From: JBHBQE01 sp041776485
GTDB lineage: Bacteria; Bacillota; Clostridia; Lachnospirales; Lachnospiraceae
Reading direction: 5' to 3'
Assembly: GCA_041776485.1 (NCBI GenBank)
Contig: JBHBQE010000004.1
Location: 62,001 to 126,000 of the forward strand
Length of the DNA stretch: 64,000 nt
Shown piece by piece: positions 26,256 to 34,752 of this stretch; position 1 is the first letter of the stretch, and every line of letters begins with the position of its first letter. The position numbers were made by a program, and so were the translations under genes. The notes below the pieces were generated by a model. That model saw only the letters and a list, made by a program, of their open reading frames with translations. It had not been told where the DNA came from and searched no databases.

Positions 26256-27413
26256 CTATACCTGTCTTGCAACCTGCGTTTGACAGGTATTAGCACCCAA
26301 ATACCCACCACAGTGCTTGCACATTTCCACATATCCTTTTTCAGAATATCCTCTGCCGTATTCAAACAGCTCCATACGTTTTTCGTCTGTGTGAAGTTTC
26401 AAATCATAGGACTCTTCTTCATGCAAATCAAAAACTCCCGCCCGGGCAGCATAGGTACTGTAATCACAATAATATATTTTTGACTCGAAAAGCTCCGGCC
26501 ATTCCTGTTGACAGGAAATAAAGTACTTTTCAAGCTGTTTATCGGTAAAATGGGAATTATCCCTTTTACCAAAGGATAAATCAATCCAGCTGTCCACCTT
26601 GTTAATATGATATTTAACACTAAATCGTTCACACTTTTCTTTAATTATCTGTACTTTACATATGTCCTTTCCCAGGGATCGGGAATAGTCATCTATATTA
26701 AAGTCAATATTATATTTATTTGCCAGCTCACATAAATTATCGCTGGGAATAACTGTTCCGTTAGTAGTAATATATATCTTATGAAGCTTATCTCTAAAAT
26801 TTTTTCCAACATACTCAACTAAATTCTCTATGTGAGGATACAGCAAGGGCTCCCCGCCTGCTATATCCATAAAATCGGTAAAATCCACCGCCCTAAAATA
26901 ATAATCCAGGGATTCCTTAATTTTTTCAATTTCCATATGCTTGGGATTTTTGTTTTTGTCAACAAAGGCAAGACATGCATTACATTTTAAGTTGCACTTA
27001 AATGTAGTAGTAACCGAAATACTGTGAAAATATACGCAATTCCATGCATACATAGCATAGATAGGTAAATAATACCTGATAAAACCATAATAATTAAATA
27101 AATCTATACCATCTCTATATCCTGATACCCTAAGCTGGTTTTCCATAAATTGTACAGTAATACCCGAGGCTGCCACTACAACTATAGCGTCCTTCTTTTC
27201 CTCTAAAAATTCGTATATCCTATAAACAGGTTTCCCCAAATATTCGCGAATATTTTCATTATTGTCTATAAATCCTTTAACACAGTCACAAAAACTAAGT
27301 CTATAGAACAGGTCTTCCCCCATCGCCCCTGCACCATATATATAAACGGGCCTTTTATCCTTAAAATCCTTTGCTGCTTCATCAAACTCATGTCCCTTAT
27401 TAGTCCATTTCAT
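26256..27413 (-). CDS. Radical SAM enzyme with N-terminal Rossmann domain (paralogue 3)
   Basis: 385 residues from ATG 27413, chosen over TTG 27428 because GAGGGAG sits just upstream of the ATG. Residues 15-110 are the Rossmann-like domain (VYIYGAGAMG, then GFIDNN). Residues 130-320 are a radical SAM barrel with CNLKCNAC and AGGEP. The C-terminus carries CKHCGGYLGANTC and ends QVARQV. An internal CQQEW near residue 300 matches cysteines at similar positions in the paralogues, giving a partial SPASM-like set. It is probably an oxidative or rearranging enzyme of a sugar or phosphonate intermediate; the substrate is unknown. Confidence 0.75.
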   Translation of the reverse strand: MKWTNKGHEFDEAAKDFKDKRPVYIYGAGAMGEDLFYRLSFCDCVKGFIDNNENIREYLGKPVYRIYEFLEEKKDAIVVVAASGITVQFMENQLRVSGYRDGIDLFNYYGFIRYYLPIYAMYAWNCVYFHSISVTTTFKCNLKCNACLAFVDKNKNPKHMEIEKIKESLDYYFRAVDFTDFMDIAGGEPLLYPHIENLVEYVGKNFRDKLHKIYITTNGTVIPSDNLCELANKYNIDFNIDDYSRSLGKDICKVQIIKEKCERFSVKYHINKVDSWIDLSFGKRDNSHFTDKQLEKYFISCQQEWPELFESKIYYCDYSTYAARAGVFDLHEEESYDLKLHTDEKRMELFEYGRGYSEKGYVEMCKHCGGYLGANTCQTQVARQV

Positions 27414-27522
27414 AAAATACTCCCTCAAAAGGTATATACAAGTATATATTATTATATAAACTTAAATGCTTACTCCATAGCTTATACTATAATATATCGA
27501 ATTATTTGCTCATTATATTACT

Positions 27523-28662
27523 CTAACAACTGTTACCTGAACATTCCTCTTTTAGATACTGCATAAATGCCTCTTTATTCTCTATAGGTGCAGTTGTAGG
27601 TCTGCCAAGATCCGTCCTTGAACCTATTTTTACCTTTACTTCTATAAAGGATAAAGCCTTGCTCCCACTCGCATTCTTCAATGCCACATCCAAATTCTTT
27701 AAATTGTCAACAGATACAACATTCTTATAACCACATGCTCCGGCTATATCTGCCAAATCTATAACCTTGGCAGCGCTTGGCATACCGCCCACGGTTTCAT
27801 GGGACTCATTATTTATTACAATATGCACTAAATTATTGACGCCTGAGGCGCCTATAATCCCCATAGCCCCCATATGCATAATTGAAGCGGCGTCCCCATC
27901 TATACACCATATTTTAATGTCAGGCTTATTTACGGCTATCCCCAATGCAATAGATGAGCAGTGCCCCATTGAGCCTACGGTTAAAAAGTCATATTTATGG
28001 GAAAGTCCAAGCCTTTCCCTCAGCTCAAACAATTCTCTGCTCGCCTTGCCTGTTGTAGAAACAACAGGGCTGTTCCCCGCACTTTTGACAATCATTTCTA
28101 TTGCCTCTTCTCTTTTTATAACATGGCTGTTTTCATATTTAACGGGATTTTTATAGGATAAGCCACCCTTTTTTACAACAAAGGCAGCACACTTCCCCTG
28201 GCATAGAACATTTTTAAACTTCTTAAGGGTATTTTCTAAATCAGTCCCTGATACATTCTTATCTAAAACCATATACTCAATACCCAATATATCCAGCAAT
28301 TTTAATGTTATTTCTCCCTGAAATACATGCTGAGGCTCGTCCCTTTCCCCCGGTTCACCCCTATATCCTATAATAAAAATCATTGGAATCGCATATATTT
28401 TCTCATTCAAAAGAGAAGCTACGGGGTTAATAATATTTCCCTCACCACTATTTTGCATATAAACCACAGGTATATTTTGAGTCGCCAAATAATAACCTGC
28501 TGCAATTGCCACAGCATTCCCCTCATTGGCAGCAATAATATGGTGGGCTTTGTCAAGCCCATAAGTATCCATAATATAATTGCAAACAGGCTTTAATCTG
28601 GAGTCCGGCACTCCAACAAAAAATTCTGCCCCTAACCCCTTAATAAATTCCTCAACTCTCAT
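27523..28662 (-). CDS. Phosphonopyruvate decarboxylase
   Basis: 379 residues, a thiamine-diphosphate enzyme: the N-terminal pyrimidine-binding domain has VPDSRLKPVCNY and the catalytic glutamate in AANEGNAVA; the C-terminal domain has GSMGHCSSIALG and the GDG...NN cofactor motif (DGDAAS to VINNESH). The family converts phosphonopyruvate to phosphonoacetaldehyde, which pulls the unfavourable PEP mutase step forward. It sits three bases after the PEP mutase fusion gene, as expected. Sulfopyruvate decarboxylase is a near relative, but the mutase next door makes the phosphonate role much more likely. Confidence 0.9.
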   Translation of the reverse strand: MRVEEFIKGLGAEFFVGVPDSRLKPVCNYIMDTYGLDKAHHIIAANEGNAVAIAAGYYLATQNIPVVYMQNSGEGNIINPVASLLNEKIYAIPMIFIIGYRGEPGERDEPQHVFQGEITLKLLDILGIEYMVLDKNVSGTDLENTLKKFKNVLCQGKCAAFVVKKGGLSYKNPVKYENSHVIKREEAIEMIVKSAGNSPVVSTTGKASRELFELRERLGLSHKYDFLTVGSMGHCSSIALGIAVNKPDIKIWCIDGDAASIMHMGAMGIIGASGVNNLVHIVINNESHETVGGMPSAAKVIDLADIAGACGYKNVVSVDNLKNLDVALKNASGSKALSFIEVKVKIGSRTDLGRPTTAPIENKEAFMQYLKEECSGNSC

Positions 28663-28664
28663 TC

Positions 28665-29960
28665 TTATAATTCCTCTATTAACTCAATTATATCCTTTAT
28701 CGGCATAATCTCTTTGTCCGCTTCATATGCCCTATGGAATCTCAGTATATTCTTTGCGGTATTTTCCATTGCCGGAAAAGCACTTCTGGTCAACTGATTG
28801 GCATATATTACAATATTTACCCCATGCTCTATCAGTTCACTTTCCAGTACCTGATTAAAGGATGAAGGTACTACTACCAAGGGAATGTCCTGACTAAATT
28901 CCCTGAATAAGTCACAAAATTCAAGGATTTCCCCGGGTGAAGTCTTTCTGCTGTGAATCATTATTCCATCTGCACCGGCGCTCACATAAGCCTTAGCCCT
29001 ATTTAAGGCATCTTCCATTCCCTTTTCTAAAATCAAGCTTTCTATACGGGCAATTATCATAAAATCATCTGTAAGCTGATTTTTCTTGCCATCTGCAATC
29101 TTTTCACAGAAATGGTCAATGCTGTCTTGAGTCTGATAAACTTCAGTCCCGAATAGCGAATTTTTTTTCAGTCCTATTTTATCCTCAATAATTACCGCAG
29201 ATACCCCAATTCTCTCCAAAGTTCTTACTGTATAGCGGAAATGCTCAATTTGACCTCCTGTATCACCGTCAAAAATAATAGGCTTGGTGGTTACCTCCAT
29301 AATATCGTCTATAGTCCTAAATCTTGAGGTCATATCTACCAGCTCTATATCCGGCTTTCCTTTGGCGGTAGAGTCACAAAGGGAACTCATCCACATCGCG
29401 TCAAACTGATCCAAAGCACCATTATTTCCAACTACGGTTTTCTCCGCTATTAAACCGGTTAAACCGCTGTGCACTTCTATAGCTTTTACAATATCACAAA
29501 GCGAAAGCAGCTGCTTTAATCGACTTCGTCTGTATTCAGGCATAGCAAGCTTTTCCCTCATTTTTTTATCTATAAAAGCTATATCCTCATTTCTTGTATA
29601 GGGAACATCCACGATTTTGCCACCATATTCTCCCAGTAAAGCCTCCACATTGTCCCTAATAGCTCTTAACGGTCCCCGTAACCAATTATCCCCATGTATA
29701 ACAATATCGGGACGGATAGAGGCTATCACCTTGTCATATAATATATCCTCCTGCATTATCACAGTATCCACACCCTCAATAGCTTTTATCATCTCAACTC
29801 TTTTATCAACAGATACAGTAAAAAAGCGATTATACCGTATAACGGCTTTATCGCTTAACACACCAACCACAACTCTTCCATATTTTTCGGCTTCTCTAAT
29901 TATATTTAGATGACCATCATGAATTACATCTGTGCAAAAGCAGGTATATACTGTTTTCAT
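28665..29960 (-). CDS. TagD-like nucleotidyltransferase fused to PEP mutase
   Basis: 431 residues. Residues 1-135 are a cytidylyltransferase-type domain (TDVIHDGHLN; HxGH). Residues 140-431 are phosphoenolpyruvate mutase of the isocitrate lyase superfamily, with the diagnostic EDKxxxxxNS motif as EDKIGLKKNS, plus FDGDTGG and IARIES. PEP mutase forms the C-P bond, making phosphonopyruvate from PEP, and marks nearly all phosphonate pathways. Fusion to a nucleotidyltransferase is known for phosphonates attached to macromolecules rather than secreted. The next gene is the decarboxylase. This is the firmest functional call in the cluster. Confidence 0.92.
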   Translation of the reverse strand: MKTVYTCFCTDVIHDGHLNIIREAEKYGRVVVGVLSDKAVIRYNRFFTVSVDKRVEMIKAIEGVDTVIMQEDILYDKVIASIRPDIVIHGDNWLRGPLRAIRDNVEALLGEYGGKIVDVPYTRNEDIAFIDKKMREKLAMPEYRRSRLKQLLSLCDIVKAIEVHSGLTGLIAEKTVVGNNGALDQFDAMWMSSLCDSTAKGKPDIELVDMTSRFRTIDDIMEVTTKPIIFDGDTGGQIEHFRYTVRTLERIGVSAVIIEDKIGLKKNSLFGTEVYQTQDSIDHFCEKIADGKKNQLTDDFMIIARIESLILEKGMEDALNRAKAYVSAGADGIMIHSRKTSPGEILEFCDLFREFSQDIPLVVVPSSFNQVLESELIEHGVNIVIYANQLTRSAFPAMENTAKNILRFHRAYEADKEIMPIKDIIELIEEL

Positions 29961-29964
29961 ACAT

Positions 29965-30393
29965 CTATTCCTTTAATTTTTCAATTATTTGAGAGGATGA
30001 TATTCCCTTTGTATATTCCGGCTCAATAATTTCTCCACCCCACTCAGCTAATATATCTATGGCTTTTTGTCGTACGTCCTTTAAGGGACCCTCTCTCCAA
30101 TCGGTACCATGAACCATATATCTGGGTTTTAACAACCTGAGGTTATCCTCATAATCTCTTACAAACTGAGGTATAACCTCATCTACACCCTTTATATTTT
30201 CAATAACAATCTTTCTTTGCTCATAGCTCATATATGGCGTTCTTTTATAAGACTCTATGGCAGCATCTGAAAAAAGTCCTACCACAACCCTACCGTATTT
30301 ACTTGCTACGGATATTATGTTTATATGTCCCGGATGTACAATATCCACTGCCATTGGCACATAAACAGTTTCTTTTTTTTCTTTCTTATCCAT
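29965..30393 (-). CDS. TagD-like cytidylyltransferase, stand-alone
   Basis: 142 residues, the third domain of this type in the cluster. It has AVDIVHPGHIN with the HPGH motif, GRVVVGLFSD, and a basic MVHGTDWREGP segment like the ISSTxIR/RTEGISTT region of glycerol-3-phosphate cytidylyltransferase. It is similar to the N-terminal half of the PEP mutase fusion immediately downstream (both have GRVVVG and HGDNW/HGTDW blocks), so one probably came from the other by duplication. It likely activates a phosphate or phosphonate with CTP. The gene lies 48 bp after the radical SAM gene at 30442 and four bases before the mutase. Confidence 0.8.
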   Translation of the reverse strand: MDKKEKKETVYVPMAVDIVHPGHINIISVASKYGRVVVGLFSDAAIESYKRTPYMSYEQRKIVIENIKGVDEVIPQFVRDYEDNLRLLKPRYMVHGTDWREGPLKDVRQKAIDILAEWGGEIIEPEYTKGISSSQIIEKLKE

Positions 30394-30441
30394 ATTATGC
30401 CTATATCTTTATATTTTATTAATTTTACATTTAATTAAATG

Positions 30442-31461
30442 TCAGTTTGCTAAAATCTGCTCAAATTTATTAATTCTAGTTTTAACTAAATTATCATCAA
30501 ATATATATTCCGTTATTTTAGAATATTCCGGCGAAATTGGCTTTGCCTTGCTCTCACAATGATGAATGCAGCCATGGCACAGGGTTCCCTCCAGGTCGTC
30601 CTCCATAAATCGCCTCCTCATATCCTGCATTTTTTCCCCATACCAGCCTTCCTTTAAGGATACTTTATTTAAATCTGCCACAACAAGCATATTTTCATAA
30701 TCAGCATTTTCTATTGAAAGATAACCCTCATAGGTTATGGATATAGCGTCAAATGGCAAATTACACCGTCTTACTGTTTCAGTATCGCAATTGCACCTTA
30801 AATAACTGTCGATTTCCGGCATATATCCGCCTTGATTGTACACATACTTAAACACCACCTGATCTGACAGCTTCCCAAATATCCTATGATATTCTTCCTG
30901 TAAATCCTCAGTATATTTAGTCAGAATCCCTGTAATATATATTTTATAATTTCTTTGGCTTTCAGTTCTGTATTCGTTTAGATATTTAAGATTATAAAGT
31001 ACCTTGTCAAAATCGTCCCTGCCATGAATGAATTTGTACAGGATGGCATTGGGAGCATTTATAGAAAATTTTATACTGTCAAGTCCCGCGTCAATAACCT
31101 GCCTTATTCTCTCGGGGGTGGCAAGGGAGCCGTTGGATGTTAAATAAACGTATTCATATCCAATATCCTTTGCTTTTTTAATATATTCATGTAAATTGGA
31201 AATTAAAAAAGGTTCCCCGGTAGCATAAAATCCCACCTCCCTTGTACCAAGATCATATGCCTGCTGCAGAATATCATAAGCAAACTCCTGCTTCATATAT
31301 CCCACAGGCCGCTTCATCTTTTGGTGGGCACAAAAAATACAGGCATGATTACATGCATTTGAGAGCTCCATTAAAAAATTTGTTCTTGGAAATGGCGGAG
31401 TTAAGCTATATAATTCGGTTCTGTCAGCCTTTTTTAATGATACTCTTTCCTGTAAATCCAT
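30442..31461 (-). CDS. Radical SAM protein with SPASM-like C-terminus
   Basis: 339 residues. The radical SAM cluster motif is CNHACIFC near residue 37, followed by ATGEPFL. The C-terminal region carries CDTETVRRC and LCHGCIHHC, an auxiliary-cluster set of the SPASM/twitch kind. It lacks the Rossmann domain found in the other three radical SAM proteins of the cluster. It may act on the phosphonate pathway, since it sits first, upstream of the nucleotidyltransferase and mutase genes, or it may be a peptide- or cofactor-modifying enzyme. The substrate is not known. The spacing to the gene upstream is 25 bp. Confidence 0.75.
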   Translation of the reverse strand: MDLQERVSLKKADRTELYSLTPPFPRTNFLMELSNACNHACIFCAHQKMKRPVGYMKQEFAYDILQQAYDLGTREVGFYATGEPFLISNLHEYIKKAKDIGYEYVYLTSNGSLATPERIRQVIDAGLDSIKFSINAPNAILYKFIHGRDDFDKVLYNLKYLNEYRTESQRNYKIYITGILTKYTEDLQEEYHRIFGKLSDQVVFKYVYNQGGYMPEIDSYLRCNCDTETVRRCNLPFDAISITYEGYLSIENADYENMLVVADLNKVSLKEGWYGEKMQDMRRRFMEDDLEGTLCHGCIHHCESKAKPISPEYSKITEYIFDDNLVKTRINKFEQILAN

Positions 31462-31486
31462 TTAACTTCCTCATATGCTCGGCGCA

Positions 31487-32356
31487 CTACAGCGCCCTGA
31501 ACCCCTCATTCCTATATGCCTGTCTTTCCTTTGCCATTTTTACCATGGCAAGCATATTGGGGATATCATCATTTAAAACGCCCTTAAGCGGCAAATAATT
31601 AGAGGCATGATTTGCCCGAAATACTGTACCTTGAGAATCTACATTATTTAAGAACTCTTCCATCTCCTCCATCACAAAATCCGGTGTGAGTAAAGTCAGC
31701 TTCTTTTCCTCTATATCTTGTAATATCGGCATATCCGGCTCCAACATTAAGGTCAAAAATCCCAGATAATCAGGTTTCATAAGGCTTACTGCCCTGGCAG
31801 TTAACAGAGCATGCTCATGGCGTCTTTCCATTCCGCCAAGCCCTGAAATAACTGTTACCGAGGACTTAATTCCTGCTTTTTTAAGGCGAACTACAGCCTC
31901 AATACTTTCCGCACTGGTAACTCTTTTCTTGACATTATTCAATATAACATCATCTCCGGACTCCAACCCGAGATACACCATATCAAGTCCGGATTTGGCT
32001 AAAAGCTTTAATTCCTCGTCACTTTTATTCAGCACATCAAGGGGTGCGCCGTAACTGGTTATTCTCTCACTTCCGGGAAATCTCTGCCGCAAGGCATTAA
32101 GTATTGTAACTAACGAGTCTGTGGGCATAATCAGTGCGTCCCCATCTGCCAGAAAAATTCTCCTGATCATAGGTCCGGCATCCCTTGAAACCTCATTTAT
32201 ATCCGCCAGAATATCCTCCATAGACCTCATTCTGAAGCTTTTTTCCTTATACATAGAACAAAAGGTGCACTCATTTCTAGCACACCCAATTGTTACCTGT
32301 AATATAAAGCTTCTTGCCTCGCTGGGAGGTCTAAATACCCTGCCCTCGTATTCCAT
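31487..32356 (-). CDS. Radical SAM protein (Elp3/HemN-like barrel)
   Basis: 289 residues with an uncommon spacing of the cluster cysteines, C-x4-C-x2-C (CARNECTFC) near residue 25, followed by YGAPLD and LGLESGDD. The family is widespread in Clostridia and related to HemN and MiaB-type barrels; its function is not assigned. It sits between glyS and the glycan cluster with two-base spacing to glyS, so it probably shares the glyS transcript. No TRAM or B12-binding domain is seen. Confidence 0.8.
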   Translation of the reverse strand: MEYEGRVFRPPSEARSFILQVTIGCARNECTFCSMYKEKSFRMRSMEDILADINEVSRDAGPMIRRIFLADGDALIMPTDSLVTILNALRQRFPGSERITSYGAPLDVLNKSDEELKLLAKSGLDMVYLGLESGDDVILNNVKKRVTSAESIEAVVRLKKAGIKSSVTVISGLGGMERRHEHALLTARAVSLMKPDYLGFLTLMLEPDMPILQDIEEKKLTLLTPDFVMEEMEEFLNNVDSQGTVFRANHASNYLPLKGVLNDDIPNMLAMVKMAKERQAYRNEGFRAL

Positions 32357-32357
32357 T

Positions 32358-33749
32358 CTATATCCTCTTTAAAAAATAATTTGCCAATTCATCTATCGGG
32401 ATCCTTTCCTGCTCCATAGAATCCCTCTCCCTTACTGTGACTGCATGATCCTCCACTGAGTCAAAATCATAGGTTACACAGTAGGGGGTTCCTATCTCAT
32501 CCTGCCTTCTGTAGCGTTTTCCTATATTTCCTCTGTCGTCATATTCACAATTATATATCTTAGAAAGCATTTCAAATACAGGATAGGCACCCTCACCCAG
32601 TTTCTTCGAAAGGGGAAGTACCCCCACCTTCACAGGAGCAATACTTGGATGAAACCTGAGAACAGTTCTCATATCCGGACTATCTTCCGTTCCCAGATTC
32701 TCCTCATCATAGGCAGCGCATAAAAATGCAAGAGTTACACGCTCCACACCCAAAGAAGGTTCAATTACATAGGGAATATATTTTTCATTCTTTGTATCAT
32801 CAAAATATGTTAAATCCTGTCCACTGACAGTTTCGTGACACTTTAAGTCATAATCAGTCCTGTCTGCAATGCCCCAAAGCTCACCCCAGCCAAAAGGAAA
32901 CATAAATTCAATATCCGTTGTGGCATTGGAGTAATGACTAAGCTCCTCCTTATCATGGTCTCTAAGGCGAATATCCTCCTCTTTTAAGCCATGATTAATA
33001 AGCCAGGATTTACAAAAATCTTTCCAATAACTAAACCACTCCAAATCAGTTCCGGGTTCACAGAAAAATTCCAATTCCATCTGCTCAAATTCTCTTGTTC
33101 TGAAAATAAAATTACCGGGAGTGATTTCATTTCTAAAGGATTTACCTATTTGCCCTATCCCAAATGGGATTTTTTTTCTGGAGGTTCTGGCAACATTTTT
33201 AAAGTTTACAAATATACCCTGGGCTGTTTCAGGGCGCAGGTACACAATATTTGCAGCCTCCTCTGTAACGCCCTGAAAGGTTTTAAACATAAGGTTAAAC
33301 TGACGAATATCTGTGAAATTATGGGATTTACAGGAGGGACATGGGATTTTATTTTCACTGATAAAATTCATCATTTCCTCATTGGACCAGCCGTCAACAG
33401 AGCCTTTAATCTCTATTCCGTTTTCTTCTGAATAATCCTCAATAATCTTATCTGCACGAAAACGCTCATGGCATTCCTTGCAATCCATTAAGGGATCGGA
33501 AAATCCGCCTAAATGTCCACTTGCCTCCCAAGTTTTTGGATTCATAAGTATGGCAGAGTCAATACCCACATTATAGGGACTTGCTGATACAAAGCTCTTC
33601 CACCATTCCCTTTTAACATTATTTTTAAGCTCCACACCCAAATTGCCATAGTCCCAAGTATTTGCCAATCCGCCGTATATTTCACTGCCGGGGTATACAA
33701 AACCTCTGGTTTTTGCAAGTGCAACTATCTTTTCCATTGTTTTATTCAT
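32358..33749 (-). CDS. glyS: Glycyl-tRNA synthetase, single-chain type
   Basis: About 463 residues; class II synthetase that joins glycine to tRNA-Gly in the cytosol. Motif 2 is seen around [21 protein letters not shown] and motif 3 near [10 protein letters not shown], with the anticodon-binding domain at the C-terminus (VGVLPLSKK). It is the homodimeric form (GlyQS), not the alpha2-beta2 form. ATG 33749 shares its A with the previous stop (TGATG) and follows AGGGGAG. No T-box leader is present, because the gene is internal to a transcript. It is followed at two bases by the radical SAM gene, and the glycan cluster lies directly downstream. Confidence 0.95.
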   Translation of the reverse strand: MNKTMEKIVALAKTRGFVYPGSEIYGGLANTWDYGNLGVELKNNVKREWWKSFVSASPYNVGIDSAILMNPKTWEASGHLGGFSDPLMDCKECHERFRADKIIEDYSEENGIEIKGSVDGWSNEEMMNFISENKIPCPSCKSHNFTDIRQFNLMFKTFQGVTEEAANIVYLRPETAQGIFVNFKNVARTSRKKIPFGIGQIGKSFRNEITPGNFIFRTREFEQMELEFFCEPGTDLEWFSYWKDFCKSWLINHGLKEEDIRLRDHDKEELSHYSNATTDIEFMFPFGWGELWGIADRTDYDLKCHETVSGQDLTYFDDTKNEKYIPYVIEPSLGVERVTLAFLCAAYDEENLGTEDSPDMRTVLRFHPSIAPVKVGVLPLSKKLGEGAYPVFEMLSKIYNCEYDDRGNIGKRYRRQDEIGTPYCVTYDFDSVEDHAVTVRERDSMEQERIPIDELANYFLKRI

Positions 33750-34489
33750 CAATTGCTCCCCTCACTGCTGTCTGCAGCAGCACTTTCACTTTCCGTCTTT
33801 TTGCCCAACACAATATAAACCAGAGGCGGAGCGTCAGCATTATCATTAATGGGCTGTATATTCACTATTCTGGCATTGTCCTTGGAAACGCTTGCCCACT
33901 GACCGGATATATACAACACATCTTTAGGCACTTCCACCGTCACTGCCTGTCTTATGATAAATATGCTGTCACTGTCCTTTATATCATAGGAAACCTGAGT
34001 GGAAATATCATATCCTGCCTTGTCAGCTTCCTTGACAGTCCCGAAAAAGATCTCATATCCCGTAAAGTCCTGATACGCCTTAGTACTGGGGAACTCAGTT
34101 CTCACATAAGCTGTTTTGTCCTTTATGCTAACTCTTTTAAGATCCACCTTTTCCTTGCTGTTACTGTTAAACTCCTCAACTTCACCCTTGACAAAATTCT
34201 TAAGTTTAGAGCTATCATATTCCTCAGACAGTGGAGTCACCTCATCAAAGATGATACTCCCATCTGATTTCAGCGTGAGCAAGGTACTTTCCGGAATAGG
34301 CAAAAACCAGCCCCGCAAAAAATATACCGCAGACCCACCTATAGCTAAAATCAACAAAAAAGAGACTAGAAACAGTACAATTCTATTCCTCTTTGCCGCT
34401 ATTCTCTGTAATCTGCGCCTATTCTCTCTCGCTTGAGTCCGTGATTTCTCACTTGCATTATTATTTTCTTTATATCTTAAATTTCCCAT
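33749..34489 (-). CDS. Single-pass membrane protein of unknown function
   Basis: About 246 residues from ATG 34489 (in-frame starts at ATG 34513 and TTG 34525 are possible). A highly basic cytoplasmic stretch (residues 14-35) is followed by one membrane helix near residues 38-60, and then an outside domain of about 180 residues with no recognised motif and an acidic, serine-rich tail. I do not recognise the family. A strong promoter ends seven bases before ATG 34489, which would make this transcript leaderless. The gene is co-transcribed with glyS, with overlapping stop and start. A role at the envelope is all that the topology suggests. Confidence 0.6.
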   Translation of the reverse strand: MGNLRYKENNNASEKSRTQARENRRRLQRIAAKRNRIVLFLVSFLLILAIGGSAVYFLRGWFLPIPESTLLTLKSDGSIIFDEVTPLSEEYDSSKLKNFVKGEVEEFNSNSKEKVDLKRVSIKDKTAYVRTEFPSTKAYQDFTGYEIFFGTVKEADKAGYDISTQVSYDIKDSDSIFIIRQAVTVEVPKDVLYISGQWASVSKDNARIVNIQPINDNADAPPLVYIVLGKKTESESAAADSSEGSN

Positions 34490-34496
34490 GGCAGGA

Positions 34497-34525
34497 ATTA
34501 TAGCATATACCATAGTATAATTCAA
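34497..34525 (-). promoter_or_regulatory. Promoter of the membrane protein-glyS transcript
   Basis: TTGAAT (34525-34520), 17 bp, TATAAT (34502-34497) on the minus strand. Transcription would begin at or next to ATG 34489. It may drive the whole series of tightly spaced genes toward the phosphonate cluster. Confidence 0.55.
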
Positions 34526-34690
34526 ACTGAAATATAATTTTTCAAAGCCAATTTATCCATTGATATGTTAATATTAAGAAATTCTCTATATTCACTCCAA
34601 CCCGTCAAAAGACAGCATAAATCACATAAATGCCCCATCAAAAATATAGTGAATATGCAAAACGGCTTCCAAAAAGTTTCAATTAAAATT

Positions 34691-34716
34691 AAACACCGAC
34701 CCTAAAGCCGGTGTTT
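34691..34716 (-). terminator. Probable terminator after the LRR gene
   Basis: Inverted repeat with 8-bp arms AAACACCG/CGGTGTTT followed on the minus strand by a T-rich stretch. It lies 37 bases after the stop of the LRR protein gene. Confidence 0.55.
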
Positions 34717-34752
34717 ACAGTTGCATATTTTGTCAATATCTGTTGCTGTATT

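Noticed and set aside
30372..30380. A8 run at the start of the 29965 nucleotidyltransferase gene
   Set aside because: Runs of A or T of this length are common in such AT-rich DNA and fit lysine codons, so it was not counted with the G/C tracts.
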